Of a stretch of DNA of 64,000 bases, positions 34,401 through 42,520 are shown piece after piece (positions within the stretch are counted from its first letter, which is position 1; each line of letters begins with the position of its first letter). Origin of the DNA: Fictibacillus nanhaiensis (GTDB lineage: Bacteria; Bacillota; Bacilli; Bacillales; Fictibacillaceae); assembly GCA_016401345.1 (NCBI GenBank), contig JAEACG010000002.1, forward strand, positions 620,001 to 684,000, written 5' to 3'. Under the pieces are notes generated by a model. That model was given only the letters and a program-made list of their open reading frames with translations. It was not told the origin of the DNA and ran no database searches. The translations under genes were made by a program, and so were the position numbers.

Positions 34401-34662
34401 TTTCGTTTGAAGAACTCTTAACGGTTTTTACATCCTCTACTTGCTTCAGTTGAGTTTCTAGTTTGTCTGTTACTTGCTCGTTCACATCTTCAGGAGATGC
34501 TCCTGGATAAACGGTTTGAACGGTCAGTTGTGGAAACTCAACATTTGGGAGTAGGTCCACTTTTAAATTCGTGAACGAGAAGACTCCACCAACAATGAGT
34601 AAAAATGAAAAGATGAATATTGCTACTGGATTTTTTAAACTAAATCGTGTTAACCAGTTCAT
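31498..34662 (-). CDS. RND-family (AcrB/SwrC-like) efflux transporter
   Basis: This 1054-residue RND pump has the usual 12-helix plan: helix 1 near residue 15, and helices 2-6 after DSVNTLVKEGLFGALFASLA with the proton-relay Asp region GGMAVAVGRVVDDSIVVIEN. The second half repeats this with GIVTTNAIVLVDRIGQ. A Gly/Pro/Ala/Gln-rich linker of about 50 residues sits in the first porter domain before LKLGDLAEVKE. B. subtilis SwrC has a Ser/Ala/Gln-rich linker at the same place. It probably exports lipopeptides or hydrophobic drugs. ATG 34662 has AGGAGAGG upstream. No periplasmic adaptor gene is adjacent, as expected in Gram-positives. It is divergent from a PadR regulator. Confidence 0.93.
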   Translation of the reverse strand: MNWLTRFSLKNPVAIFIFSFLLIVGGVFSFTNLKVDLLPNVEFPQLTVQTVYPGASPEDVNEQVTDKLETQLKQVEDVKTVKSSSNESISIISMDFPFTANMDEVEDQVKSIISETDLPEDVEPEVSRFSFGTIPIYNISLFPEKEGENIQAFVNDELVPELKKIQGVNNVSVGGVKETFVSITLDKEKAKESGITLNAVKEAINSRDLSFPAGTVTDDSITVPVRVEEVVDTVAELKEITISSSQGAPAQSPGGAGGGGPGEAGQPGAGGGAPGGQSAPGGAQAPQAPASLKLGDLAEVKETDDVSEITRYNQKASLSMAVTKKQDANTVEVADKVLEVLNKNKYDDKLDYAVGFGQAEGIKDSVNTLVKEGLFGALFASLAVLIFLRNFRATIIAIISIPLSLLVSAIFLDRLDITLNIMTLGGMAVAVGRVVDDSIVVIENIFRRIRKTDGDYDRDELIIDSTREILKAIVSSTITTVVVFLPLGLVGGITGEFFLPFALTVVFALLASLIVAVTIVPILAKYAFKTVKPEKNDGPLQRGYEKLIKASLNHKILVLFTSFILLGGSFFLATKLGMVFLPNEEQKTLTINVELPASTNVTKTNEVSLEVEEYLSKRGTIEDVTAGIGSRDFQTGLKRQNVANYFVNLKKEANIDTELKELEKDIKEITDEKAEGTVISLQEVSSGGPPANNEVNIDLYSNNLEDLQKAASEVEEYMKTIDSIKYVSNNFKDTQKQWAVDIDTEKAAEKGVSGFAILGAVSDVTKPVEVGELTLDGDQKNVKVEYDEAVKSLDEIKDLTVFGSSGPVKISDVAEVTEKDTVTGIQKLDGKIYAQVSAQVKGDNVQKVTQDVIKGVEDNVDLPSSVSTEGGGGSEETMDTFKDLGLAMLVAIGLVYLTMLITFGRARIPFIILSSLIFVPVGAIGGLYLIDEPLSVSAMIGILMLIGIVTTNAIVLVDRIGQNREIKGMPVREALLEAGKTRLRPILMTAFATIAALIPLALTTSSGTLISKGLAIVVIGGLTTSTLLTLIIVPVLYELFFRRQAKREKAKINS

Positions 34663-34693
34663 TGTTTCCTCTCCTACGTATGTTTTTATTTTG

Positions 34694-34715
34694 CATATGT
34701 GTATTTTCACATATG
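34694..34715. promoter_or_regulatory. Palindromic operator between RND exporter and PadR genes
   Basis: CATATGTG (34694-34701) and CACATATG (34708-34715) form a perfect 8-bp inverted repeat with a TATTTT spacer. It lies just downstream of AT-rich -10 candidates for the exporter (34726-34733), with TTGATA at 34749-34754 as a possible -35, so it would cover the transcription start. PadR repressors bind inverted repeats of this size. The assignment to PadR is inferred from position. Confidence 0.7.
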
Positions 34716-34826
34716 TTTATCTATAATATAATAGCTGTATAAGATTTATATCAAGTATTAAGGATAAAAAAATTGTGAAAAATGTGTTACAATGCAAAAC
34801 AGTACAGAAAGAAAGAAGGGTATCAC

Positions 34827-35378
34827 ATGGCGTTAAGGTATGCGCTGTTAGGTTTATTGGCGAAAAATGAAGCAACAGGTTACGAGTTAACACAGCAATT
34901 TAAAGAAACAGTTATTCATTTTTGGACAGCCCATCACACGCAGATCTATAGAGAACTTTTAAAAATGGAAGAAGAAGGACTCACACAATCTAAGACCGTA
35001 CAGCAAAGTGATTATCCAGATAAGAAGATATATGCGATTACGGATAAAGGTTTTGAACAGTTGCTAGAATGGATGCTGAATAAACCTGTAAATGCACCAA
35101 AGCTTAAAGACGATCTGTTGTTAAGGGTATCTATGTTTCATTTTATCCCTACAGACAAAGCGATAAACTTTTTAGAGACGAGTAAGAATCATCATAAAAT
35201 GGGTTTAGAGATGACAAAGCAATGGTTAGACGATCATTTTCCGAACGGTACGTACAAAGAGAATGAGTTGGGTGAATATCTAACTATTGAATTTGCCATA
35301 CGATACATGGAAAGCTGGTTGTCCTGGTGTAATTGGGCAATAAAAGAATTAAAAAAGAAGGGTGAGTTAGAAAAATAA
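34827..35378 (+). CDS. PadR-family transcriptional regulator
   Basis: This 183-residue regulator has an N-terminal PadR winged helix (MALRYALLGLLAKNEATGYE, then KIYAITDKGFEQLLEWML) and a C-terminal helical dimerisation domain (Vir_act_alpha_C type). ATG 34827 has AGAAGGG upstream. It is divergent from the RND exporter across a shared region with a perfect palindrome and probably represses the pump until ligand binds. Its stop codon abuts the ATG of yqkB, so the two form an operon. Confidence 0.92.
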   Translation: MALRYALLGLLAKNEATGYELTQQFKETVIHFWTAHHTQIYRELLKMEEEGLTQSKTVQQSDYPDKKIYAITDKGFEQLLEWMLNKPVNAPKLKDDLLLRVSMFHFIPTDKAINFLETSKNHHKMGLEMTKQWLDDHFPNGTYKENELGEYLTIEFAIRYMESWLSWCNWAIKELKKKGELEK

Positions 35379-35717
35379 ATGGAAATCGTATTTACTGACA
35401 CAGCATTAGAGCGTTTGGAAAAAAAGATGCAAGGTAATGCAGGTTATTTAAAACTCAAACATGATACAGAAGGTTGCGGCTGCGTTGTGAGTGGTGTAGC
35501 TGCCCTAGTACTAGTTGATCAAACAGAAGAAAACGATACAAAAATTGAGACGAATGGTCCAGATCTTTTCATGGAGTACAATACAGCAGTTTTCTTTGCT
35601 GAAAAGATGACGATCGATGCTCCAACAGGCAACCACTTTTCATTAAAAAGCCCTGGAGAGATGCTGAATCCTTCAGTGAAATTTTACGATAGAACGAAAC
35701 AAAACACGGGCATGTAA
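35379..35717 (+). CDS. yqkB: HesB-like iron-sulfur biosynthesis family protein (YqkB type)
   Basis: The 112-residue protein has a HesB/IscA core fold (FTDTALERLEKK at the start) with a Gly-Cys-Gly-Cys segment in EGCGCVVSGV. It lacks the C-terminal CGCG motif of true A-type carriers, so direct cluster transfer is doubtful. It resembles the YqkB/YneR group. The ATG follows the padR stop codon with no gap. The functional link to the efflux regulator is unclear. Confidence 0.8.
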   Translation: MEIVFTDTALERLEKKMQGNAGYLKLKHDTEGCGCVVSGVAALVLVDQTEENDTKIETNGPDLFMEYNTAVFFAEKMTIDAPTGNHFSLKSPGEMLNPSVKFYDRTKQNTGM

Positions 35718-35735
35718 GAAGCCCGTGTTTTGTTT
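35697..35735. terminator. Bidirectional terminator after yqkB
   Basis: CAAAACACGGGC and GCCCGTGTTTTG pair around a 9-base loop that contains the yqkB stop. T tracts are present on both strands. Confidence 0.9.
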
Positions 35736-35737
35736 TG

Positions 35738-36643
35738 TTAATGCTGAGGAACGTTCTTTAACAGTTGAAACTGCTTGCTTGAAACAGATTTTGAAAGATG
35801 AGGAGATATGTAAGCTGCTGCTTCAAGCAGTTTATCAAGGTTAATACCTGTTGATATTCCCATTTGAGAAAGCATGTAAACAACGTCTTCAGATGCTACG
35901 TTGCCTGAAGCTCCGGGTGCAAATGGACATCCGCCAAGGCCTCCTGCTGAAGTGTCGAAGCGGTCGATGCCAGCTTGAAGACTCGCAAAAATGTTTGCGA
36001 GAGCCATTCCTCTCGTATCGTGAAAATGAGCGGTTAGAAGTGTAGTACCCCTCAGATGATGTTTTAAAAGGGTAAACAGTTCAAAGCATTCTGATGGATT
36101 AGCCATACCGATTGTGTCTGCCACACTCAGTTCATCAACACCCATCTCCTCAAATTCCAGGCAAATTTTTAAAACATCCTGTTCATCGATCTTTCCTTCG
36201 AACGGGCAATAAAAACTGGTAGAGATACAAGCCCTGACAAAAAATCCTCTGCGCTTTAAATCTTGAATCAGAGGTCTTAATTCATTCATGCTCTCTTCTG
36301 TAGATTTGTTAATATTCTTCTTGTTGAACGTGTCACTGACACCGACAAACACCGCAATATGTTTCACTCCAGATTCAACAGCTAAGTCGATTCCTTTTTG
36401 GTTTGGGGCGAGGACAAAGTTTCGTTGATCGTCAAGGCATCTATCGATAATCACAGATGCATCTTGCATTTGAGGAACCCATTTCGGTGAAACGAACGAG
36501 GTGAGCTCCATCTCTTGAAAACCTGCATTCTTTAGTAGTGAAATGAATTCTATCTTATTCTTTGCAGGTATTAAATTTTTCTCGTTCTGAAGGCCATCTC
36601 GCGGCCCGACTTCTATAAGCGTAACTCGTTCAGGTAAGTCCAC
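35738..36643 (-). CDS. Hydroxymethylglutaryl-CoA lyase
   Basis: This 301-residue DRE-TIM enzyme has VGPRDGLQNEK (substrate Arg-Asp), ADTIGMANP, the metal-binding HFHDTRGMALAN, and the active-site Cys loop GGLGGCPFAPGASGN. It cleaves HMG-CoA to acetoacetate and acetyl-CoA, the last step of leucine breakdown. GTG 36643 has AAAGGGG nine bases upstream. It is divergent from a thiolase-CoA transferase operon that can use the acetoacetate, with a cre-like site between. Confidence 0.94.
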   Translation of the reverse strand: MDLPERVTLIEVGPRDGLQNEKNLIPAKNKIEFISLLKNAGFQEMELTSFVSPKWVPQMQDASVIIDRCLDDQRNFVLAPNQKGIDLAVESGVKHIAVFVGVSDTFNKKNINKSTEESMNELRPLIQDLKRRGFFVRACISTSFYCPFEGKIDEQDVLKICLEFEEMGVDELSVADTIGMANPSECFELFTLLKHHLRGTTLLTAHFHDTRGMALANIFASLQAGIDRFDTSAGGLGGCPFAPGASGNVASEDVVYMLSQMGISTGINLDKLLEAAAYISPHLSKSVSSKQFQLLKNVPQH

Positions 36644-36661
36644 TAATGTAAACCCCTTTCT

Positions 36662-36675
36662 TGAAAACGTTTTCC
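36662..36675. promoter_or_regulatory. Probable cre (CcpA) site between HMG-CoA lyase and thiolase operons
   Basis: TGAAAACGTTTTCC matches TGWAANCGNTNWCA at 13 of 14 positions (only the last base differs). It lies 18 bases upstream of the HMG-CoA lyase GTG and 115 bases before the thiolase ATG. Confidence 0.65.
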
Positions 36676-36789
36676 TAATGTTATTTTAACTAAAAAAAAT
36701 CGTCTGTTGCAACACATTTAACTTGTTATGGTATGATAAAAAGGAATTTTCAGAAATTTAAAAAGAGATCTACAAGGAGGAGACTAGTC

Positions 36790-37989
36790 ATGGTTTCAAG
36801 GGAGAGAGATGCTGTAGTTGTAAGCGCTGTCAGAACGCCGATCGGAAGCTTTATGGGAAGTTTCAAAACGGTTGCCGCAACAGATTTAGGAGCTATCGCG
36901 ATTAAAGATGCATTAAAAAAAGCGGGTATCCCACATGATTCAGTAGATGAAGTCATCATGGGAAATGTTCTGCAAGCAGGCCTCGGACAGAACCCAGCCC
37001 GACAAGCAGCCATTAAAGCTGGATTGCCGAATGAAGTATCGAGTATGACCATTAATAAAGTATGCGGTTCAGGTCTTAAGGCTATTCATCTAGCGTGTCA
37101 AGCAATCTGGCTGGATGAAGCAGATATTATCGTTTGCGGCGGGATGGAAAACATGAGCCAAGCTCCTTATCTTTTGAACGGAGCAAGGGATGGACTTCGA
37201 ATGGGTAACGCTCCTATGGTAGATTCCATGATTCAAGACGGATTATGGTGTGCATTTGGTGATTATCATATGGGAATTACAGCGGAAAATCTATGTGAGA
37301 CCCACTCATTGTCTCGTGAAGAGCTAGATGAGTTCGCAGCGGAAAGCCAAAGAAAATGTGCACAAGCTCAAGAACAAGGGAAATTTAATGACGAGATCAC
37401 ACCGGTTGAGATTCCTCAACGTAAAGGTGATCCGCTTATAGTTGATACAGATGAATATCCGAAGCCGAGTTCGACGGCTGAAAAGTTAGGAAAACTTCGC
37501 CCGGCATTCAAGAAAGATGGCATGGTTACGGCGGGTAATGCGTCAGGCATCAATGATGGTGCAGCAGCACTTGTTGTGATGAGCAGAAAGAAAGCCGAAG
37601 AACTAGGACTAAAACCGATTGCCGTCGTAAAAGCCAACGCGAGCGCGGGTGTTGCACCAGAAGTGATGGGTATCGGACCAGTGGAAGCCGTTAAGAAAGT
37701 GTTAAAGAAGACTGAGTTAAGCATGAATGACTTTGACCTTGTTGAGGCAAATGAAGCATTTGCGAGTCAATCGTTAGCTGTTGGCAAGGATCTTGAATTT
37801 GATAAAGAAAAATTGAATGTGAACGGTGGAGCGATCGCACTCGGGCATCCCATCGGAGCAAGTGGAGCAAGGATTGTCGTGACATTGCTTCATGAGATGA
37901 AACGAAGAAATGCAAAACGTGGTCTTGCAACGCTCTGTATTGGTGGTGGCCAAGGGGTAGCATCGGTTTTTGAGAACGAAGAAAAATAA
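36790..37989 (+). CDS. Acetyl-CoA C-acetyltransferase (thiolase)
   Basis: This 399-residue thiolase has the acylated Cys in [12 protein letters not shown] near residue 95, the His in [19 protein letters not shown], and the C-terminal Cys in TLCIGGGQG. It interconverts two acetyl-CoA with acetoacetyl-CoA. ATG 36790 has AAGGAGG nine bases upstream. A longer in-frame extension has no site. It is the first gene of an operon with scoAB and a second thiolase, and the context favours acetoacetyl-CoA thiolysis. Confidence 0.93.
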   Translation: MVSRERDAVVVSAVRTPIGSFMGSFKTVAATDLGAIAIKDALKKAGIPHDSVDEVIMGNVLQAGLGQNPARQAAIKAGLPNEVSSMTINKVCGSGLKAIHLACQAIWLDEADIIVCGGMENMSQAPYLLNGARDGLRMGNAPMVDSMIQDGLWCAFGDYHMGITAENLCETHSLSREELDEFAAESQRKCAQAQEQGKFNDEITPVEIPQRKGDPLIVDTDEYPKPSSTAEKLGKLRPAFKKDGMVTAGNASGINDGAAALVVMSRKKAEELGLKPIAVVKANASAGVAPEVMGIGPVEAVKKVLKKTELSMNDFDLVEANEAFASQSLAVGKDLEFDKEKLNVNGGAIALGHPIGASGARIVVTLLHEMKRRNAKRGLATLCIGGGQGVASVFENEEK

Positions 37990-38033
37990 ATGAATGATTA
38001 AAGACAATGATCGTATGAAAAGGAGAGAGAAAA

Positions 38034-38726
38034 ATGAAACCAATATTGAACTCAGCAATTGAAGCTGTAGCAGATATAAAAGATGGATCTACCCTTTTAG
38101 TAGGGGGGTTCGGACTTGTTGGAATTCCTGAAAACTTAATCTTAGCACTAGTAGAAAAAGGAACGAAAGATCTTACCGTCATTTCGAACAATTGTGGAGT
38201 GGACGACTGGGGTCTTGGCCTCTTACTAAAAAACAAACAGATCAAAAAGATGGTAGGTTCTTACGTAGGTGAAAACAAAGAGTTTGAGAGACAAGTATTA
38301 TCAGGTGAGATAGAAGTAGACTTGATTCCACAAGGTACACTTGCTGAAAGAATTAGGGCAGGCGGTGCAGGAATTCCAGCGTTCTACACACCTGCTGGAG
38401 TAGGAACACCAATTGCTGAAGGAAAAGAAACACGTACGTTTAACGATAAGGAATATCTGCTTGAAGAGGGAATTGTAGCTGACTTCAGCTTGATTCGCGC
38501 AGCAAAAGGAGATAAAGCAGGAAACCTGATCTATAACAAAACAGCTCGTAACTTTAATCCGATGATTGCGGCGGCAGGAAAAGTGACGATTGCTGAAGTA
38601 GAAGAGATTGTTGAGATCGGTGATCTGCACCCAGATTACATACATACACCAGGAGTATATGTTCAAAAGTTGATTGTCGGAACACAGGAAAAACGCATTG
38701 AACGACTAACTGTAAAACAAGGGTAA
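38034..38726 (+). CDS. scoA: 3-oxoacid CoA-transferase subunit A
   Basis: This 230-residue alpha subunit of a family I CoA transferase has the glycine-rich [13 protein letters not shown] near residue 20 and [20 protein letters not shown], which contacts CoA. Paired with ScoB it moves CoA from succinyl-CoA to acetoacetate. A GGAGAGAG site precedes ATG 38034, and the gap to scoB is 16 bases. Confidence 0.94.
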   Translation: MKPILNSAIEAVADIKDGSTLLVGGFGLVGIPENLILALVEKGTKDLTVISNNCGVDDWGLGLLLKNKQIKKMVGSYVGENKEFERQVLSGEIEVDLIPQGTLAERIRAGGAGIPAFYTPAGVGTPIAEGKETRTFNDKEYLLEEGIVADFSLIRAAKGDKAGNLIYNKTARNFNPMIAAAGKVTIAEVEEIVEIGDLHPDYIHTPGVYVQKLIVGTQEKRIERLTVKQG

Positions 38727-38742
38727 GAGGAGGGAGACCATT

Positions 38743-39396
38743 ATGAATATTAGAGAAAGAATTGCTAAAAGAGCTGAAAAAGAGATCGAATCGGGATTTT
38801 ATGTAAATTTAGGGATCGGAATGCCAACGATGGTTGCCAATTTTATTTCCGATAATAAAGAAGTCGTTCTACAGTCAGAGAACGGACTTTTAGGGATCGG
38901 TCCTTACCCGCTTGAAAGTGAAGTTGATCCCGATCTGATCAATGCAGGGAAAGAAACCGTAACAGCAATTAAAGGTGCTTCTTACTTTGACAGTTCTGAA
39001 TCTTTTGCGATGATTCGCGGCGGTCACATTGATATCGCAATATTAGGCGGAATGGAAGTTTCAGAGAACGGAGATCTAGCCAACTGGATGATTCCAGGAA
39101 AGATGATCAAAGGAATGGGTGGGGCGATGGATCTTGTGCATGGAGCAAAGAAGATCATCGTCATCATGGAACACGTGAACAAAGCGGGTGACAGTAAGAT
39201 CTTAAAACAATGTCAGCTTCCCCTAACAGGAAAAGGTGTCGTAGAACGAATCATTACAGACCGTGCTGTTATGGACGTTTCTGATAAAGGTCTCGTGTTA
39301 AGAGAAGTAGCAGAAGGATATTCTGTTGAGGATGTAGTAAATTCCACAGAGGCAAAACTATCTGTTGCAGAGGATGTTAAGCTAAACGCTTATTAA
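38743..39396 (+). CDS. scoB: 3-oxoacid CoA-transferase subunit B
   Basis: The 217-residue beta subunit has the catalytic Glu in [12 protein letters not shown], which forms the glutamyl-CoA thioester, and [16 protein letters not shown] downstream. RBS GAGGAGGGAG lies eight bases before ATG 38743. Together with ScoA and the flanking thiolases it completes conversion of acetoacetate to acetyl-CoA. Confidence 0.94.
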   Translation: MNIRERIAKRAEKEIESGFYVNLGIGMPTMVANFISDNKEVVLQSENGLLGIGPYPLESEVDPDLINAGKETVTAIKGASYFDSSESFAMIRGGHIDIAILGGMEVSENGDLANWMIPGKMIKGMGGAMDLVHGAKKIIVIMEHVNKAGDSKILKQCQLPLTGKGVVERIITDRAVMDVSDKGLVLREVAEGYSVEDVVNSTEAKLSVAEDVKLNAY

Positions 39397-39480
39397 TAAA
39401 TTCTTCACTATATGCCATGCACGATAAAGTTTATGATCCATACAAAGTTCTTAATCTTTTAAATAATGAGGTGCAATCAC

Positions 39481-40650
39481 ATGGCTATCTATATTATAGA
39501 TGGGGCTAGAACGCCGTTCGGATCATATGGAAAATCCTTGACCGGTGTGAGTCCAACAGACTTAGGTGAGATATCTGCTCTAGAGGCGATGAAACGTGCC
39601 AACATTTCTCCAGCAGATATAACGGATGTAGTTTATGGTAATGTTATTCATTCGAGCAAGAATGCCGCATATGTAGCGCGACATACTGCTTTAAGAGCAG
39701 GAGTGCCAGCAGAAGTTCCTGCCATGCTCGTCAACCGCTTATGTGGATCTGGATTGCAAGCAGTCGTTTCAGCGATGCAGAACCTACGTGATCAGGAAGA
39801 AGGAATCGCGCTTTCTGGAGGCATTGAAAATATGTCACAGTCGCCACATGTTTCTTTTCACCACCGGTTTCATAATCAAAAGTTTGGCCCAATCACGTTT
39901 GATGATATGCTACTTCAGACGTTGAGTGATGAATACATTGGGTGTGGCATGGGTATTACAGCTGAAAATTTAGCTGATCAATATTCCATTACACGAGGAG
40001 AGCAAGATGAGTATGCAAGTCTCAGTCATAGAAAAGCGGCTGAAGCAAGAGAGAGTGGAAGATTTACAAAAGAAATCGTTTCAGTACCACTAAAAAACGG
40101 AGCTCTTTTTACAGAGGATGAAGGGATCAAACCTGAAACATCTGTTTCTTTGCTTGGCGAATTGAGGCCATCTTTTCAAAAAGACGGAACAGTTACAGCA
40201 GGGAATTCTTCTTCTATTAATGATGGCGCCGTGTCGCTTATTCTTGCTCACGAAAAATCGGTCAAAGAGAAAGGTTTAAAACCGCTAGTAGAGATCGTTT
40301 CGTGGGCAGTAACAGGCGTCGATCCATCGGTGATGGGAATTGGTCCTGTACCTGCGATTCAGAAACTGCTGCAAAAAACAGGTCTTTCCATCGATGACAT
40401 TGGTTTGTTTGAAATCAACGAAGCGTTTAGTTCTCAATACTTAGCTGTTGAAAAAGAACTACAATTAGACCGCGAAAAAACGAACGTGAATGGAGGAGCG
40501 ATTGCACTCGGTCACCCTGTAGGTGCAAGTGGTGCAAGGCTGTTGCTTACATTGAGTTATGAAATGAAACAACGTCAAGAAAAGTATGGAATAGCGAGCC
40601 TTTGTATTGGCGGTGGGCAAGGAATTGCGATGTTACTAAAACAAGTATAA
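39481..40650 (+). CDS. Second thiolase-family acetyl-CoA acyltransferase
   Basis: This 389-residue thiolase paralogue has the active Cys in NRLCGSGLQAVV, the His in [19 protein letters not shown] and the distal Cys in SLCIGGGQG. It is collinear with the thiolase at 36790 but clearly diverged. Having two thiolases in one operon suggests different chain lengths, for example acetoacetyl-CoA against 3-oxoacyl- or branched acyl-CoA. ATG 39481 has GAGGTG upstream. The gap from scoB is 84 bases, and a terminator follows. Confidence 0.92.
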   Translation: MAIYIIDGARTPFGSYGKSLTGVSPTDLGEISALEAMKRANISPADITDVVYGNVIHSSKNAAYVARHTALRAGVPAEVPAMLVNRLCGSGLQAVVSAMQNLRDQEEGIALSGGIENMSQSPHVSFHHRFHNQKFGPITFDDMLLQTLSDEYIGCGMGITAENLADQYSITRGEQDEYASLSHRKAAEARESGRFTKEIVSVPLKNGALFTEDEGIKPETSVSLLGELRPSFQKDGTVTAGNSSSINDGAVSLILAHEKSVKEKGLKPLVEIVSWAVTGVDPSVMGIGPVPAIQKLLQKTGLSIDDIGLFEINEAFSSQYLAVEKELQLDREKTNVNGGAIALGHPVGASGARLLLTLSYEMKQRQEKYGIASLCIGGGQGIAMLLKQV

Positions 40651-40691
40651 AAAAAGTCCCGTGAAGCGATATCGCTGCAACGGGACTTTTT
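40651..40691. terminator. Bidirectional terminator after the second thiolase
   Basis: AAAAAGTCCCGT (40651-40662) pairs with ACGGGACTTTTT (40680-40691). A smaller palindrome GCGATATCGC sits in the loop. Confidence 0.9.
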
Positions 40692-40699
40692 CTATTGGA

Positions 40700-41611
40700 T
40701 TATGCTCGGTGAGTTTCGTAGATTTCAGCCGGAAAAATAGAGCGCAATGACTCTGACTCAGCTTCATTTAATGGTGGAGATTCAAAGGTTTTGATATTTT
40801 CTAAAAGTTGTTCAACAGAGCTTGCACCAGCAGCTGCCGTTGCCACTGGCTTTTGGTTCAACACATATTGCAAAGCTGCATGAGTGATGTTTTTATCACC
40901 TAAGACATCTTTAGATTTCTCGATCTGTTTTTGTATGTCAGCGCCGGTATGATGAAGAAACTTGCCATCAGCACTCTTTTGAAATGCTTTTTCACTCAAC
41001 CACCCTTTTGCAACAGGCCCTCTTGCGATAACACTTATATCCTTTGACGCGAGAAAAGGAAACAGTTCTTCAGGACGTCTATCCAACAAACTGTATTGCA
41101 TCATGATGCTTTGAATATTCGAGTGCTCTGCAAAATAGTTGATCGTGTTCGGCCGTATTGATGAAATACCGTAATAACGGATATATCCTTCAGACACGAG
41201 TTCATCAAAAGCCTCGATCGTTTCATCTAGAGGATCATCAATCGTCCCTCCGTGAAGCTGGTAAAGATCGATATAATCAGTTTGCAGACGTTTCAGGCTA
41301 TCCTTTAACGCAGATTTAATATAAGTTTTCGAAGGATTCCACTTCCAACCGTCTCCAGGTTGACTCCAATCATTTCCGCCTTTTGTAGCAAGAATGATGT
41401 CTTGTCGAACATCTTTTAGTGTTTTGCCAATAAACTCTTCATTCCACCCAAACCCGTATAAATCGGCTGTGTCAAAATAGTTAATACCATGATCAAGCGC
41501 AGTCTTCACGATTTTCTCGTTCTCGTTCCCTAACTCGGGAGCAAGTGACATACATCCTAAGCTCAGTTCACTCACATACAGATCAGAAGAACCTAGTCTT
41601 CTTTTTTTCAT
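40700..41611 (-). CDS. Aldo/keto reductase
   Basis: This 303-residue (alpha/beta)8 NADPH oxidoreductase has the family tetrad: Asp and Tyr in YFDTADLYGFGWNEEFIG, Lys in ILATKGG, and His in DLYQLHGG. GPVAKGWLSEKA precedes the cofactor-binding C-terminus. The substrate is not predictable. ATG 41611 with GAGGTG six bases upstream is chosen over the upstream TTG 41635. It shares position with B. subtilis yqkF, an aldo/keto reductase near nudF. Confidence 0.92.
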   Translation of the reverse strand: MKKRRLGSSDLYVSELSLGCMSLAPELGNENEKIVKTALDHGINYFDTADLYGFGWNEEFIGKTLKDVRQDIILATKGGNDWSQPGDGWKWNPSKTYIKSALKDSLKRLQTDYIDLYQLHGGTIDDPLDETIEAFDELVSEGYIRYYGISSIRPNTINYFAEHSNIQSIMMQYSLLDRRPEELFPFLASKDISVIARGPVAKGWLSEKAFQKSADGKFLHHTGADIQKQIEKSKDVLGDKNITHAALQYVLNQKPVATAAAGASSVEQLLENIKTFESPPLNEAESESLRSIFPAEIYETHRA

Positions 41612-41738
41612 CCTTTTCACCTCAACTTCATTCAATTTGTTTCTGTTCTAAACCTATCATAATGACCTGAAAAAAGAAAAAACTCCGCACAAAAAAAGAT
41701 GCGAATAAAAATTCACATCGTCAGCCGTCAAGGTGCGT

Positions 41739-41873
41739 TTATTTTTTCGGAGAAGTGGCGTTGATCCAGTCTTGAACAAGTTCATGCTGCTTACTATAAT
41801 TTTGTAGCATATATTTGATCTGCCAAGCCTTGCCCACAAGCGTGATCCCTTTAGGTTGAAGATAGATCTTCAT
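41739..41873 (-). CDS. mciZ: MciZ, mother-cell inhibitor of FtsZ
   Basis: A 44-codon frame reads MKIYLQPKGITLVGKAWQIK, then YMLQNYSKQH and ELVQDWINATSPKK. It matches B. subtilis MciZ in its MK....PKG..LVGKAW.I core and the later V.DWI. AAGGGAGG lies eight bases before ATG 41873. In B. subtilis MciZ is a 40-residue peptide made under sigma-E that caps FtsZ filaments and blocks further division in the mother cell. A weak sigma-E-like pair (GTCTATT, 14 bases, CATAAAGT) lies upstream on the minus strand near 41920-41950. Its place beside nudF and spoIIM agrees with B. subtilis. Confidence 0.88.
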   Translation of the reverse strand: MKIYLQPKGITLVGKAWQIKYMLQNYSKQHELVQDWINATSPKK

Positions 41874-41971
41874 CTGCTATGCCTCCCTTATCGTCCTATT
41901 AAATGCAGTATTCCAAAGTATGATAGACTTTATGTAGAAAAGAAGATAAATAGACCATTGGAGTGTGGAAT

Positions 41972-42520
41972 ATGGAAAACTTATACGAAAAAACGGTAAG
42001 CAAAGAACAGGTATACAGCGGTAAAATCATTGATCTATATATAGAAGAAGTAGAACTACCTAATAAGAAGATAGGGAAACGAGAGATTGTTAAACACCCT
42101 GGAGCAGTAGCGGTACTAGCCGTAACAGATGAAGGTAAAATGTTAATGGTAGAGCAGTTCCGAAAACCACTCGAAAAGACGATCATTGAAATTCCAGCAG
42201 GTAAGCTTGAAAAAGGAGAAGATCCATTAGAATGCGCCAAGCGTGAGTTGTTAGAAGAAACGGGCTTTACTTGCGAATCTATGGAGTCCATCGGCTCTTT
42301 CTACACCTCTCCAGGATTTGCAGATGAACTGATTCACCTCTACTATACGAACACTCTTACAAAACAAGGTGACCAGATGACAGATGAAGATGAATTCTTA
42401 AACGTACTTGAAATAAGCGTAGATGAAGCGAAAGAATTGATGAAACAAGAAAAAATTCATGATGCAAAAACAGCTTACAGTGTCATGTATATGGAGTTAA
42501 ACCGTGCAGTCAAAAAATAA
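41972..42520 (+). CDS. nudF: ADP-ribose pyrophosphatase
   Basis: This 182-residue Nudix enzyme has box GKLEKGEDPLECAKRELLEE then TGF, and the preceding VEQFRKPLEKTIIEIPAGK typical of ADP-ribose hydrolases, plus the downstream SFYTSPGFADE substrate loop. It converts ADP-ribose to AMP and ribose 5-phosphate. ATG 41972 with GGAG eight bases upstream is preferred to GTG 41963. It overlaps the EndoQ-like gene by 17 bases. Confidence 0.94.
   Translation: MENLYEKTVSKEQVYSGKIIDLYIEEVELPNKKIGKREIVKHPGAVAVLAVTDEGKMLMVEQFRKPLEKTIIEIPAGKLEKGEDPLECAKRELLEETGFTCESMESIGSFYTSPGFADELIHLYYTNTLTKQGDQMTDEDEFLNVLEISVDEAKELMKQEKIHDAKTAYSVMYMELNRAVKK

Noticed and set aside
41657-41839. 60-codon minus-strand open frame
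   Set aside because: It overlaps mciZ in another frame, lacks a ribosome site and has no protein-like pattern, whereas mciZ matches a known peptide.
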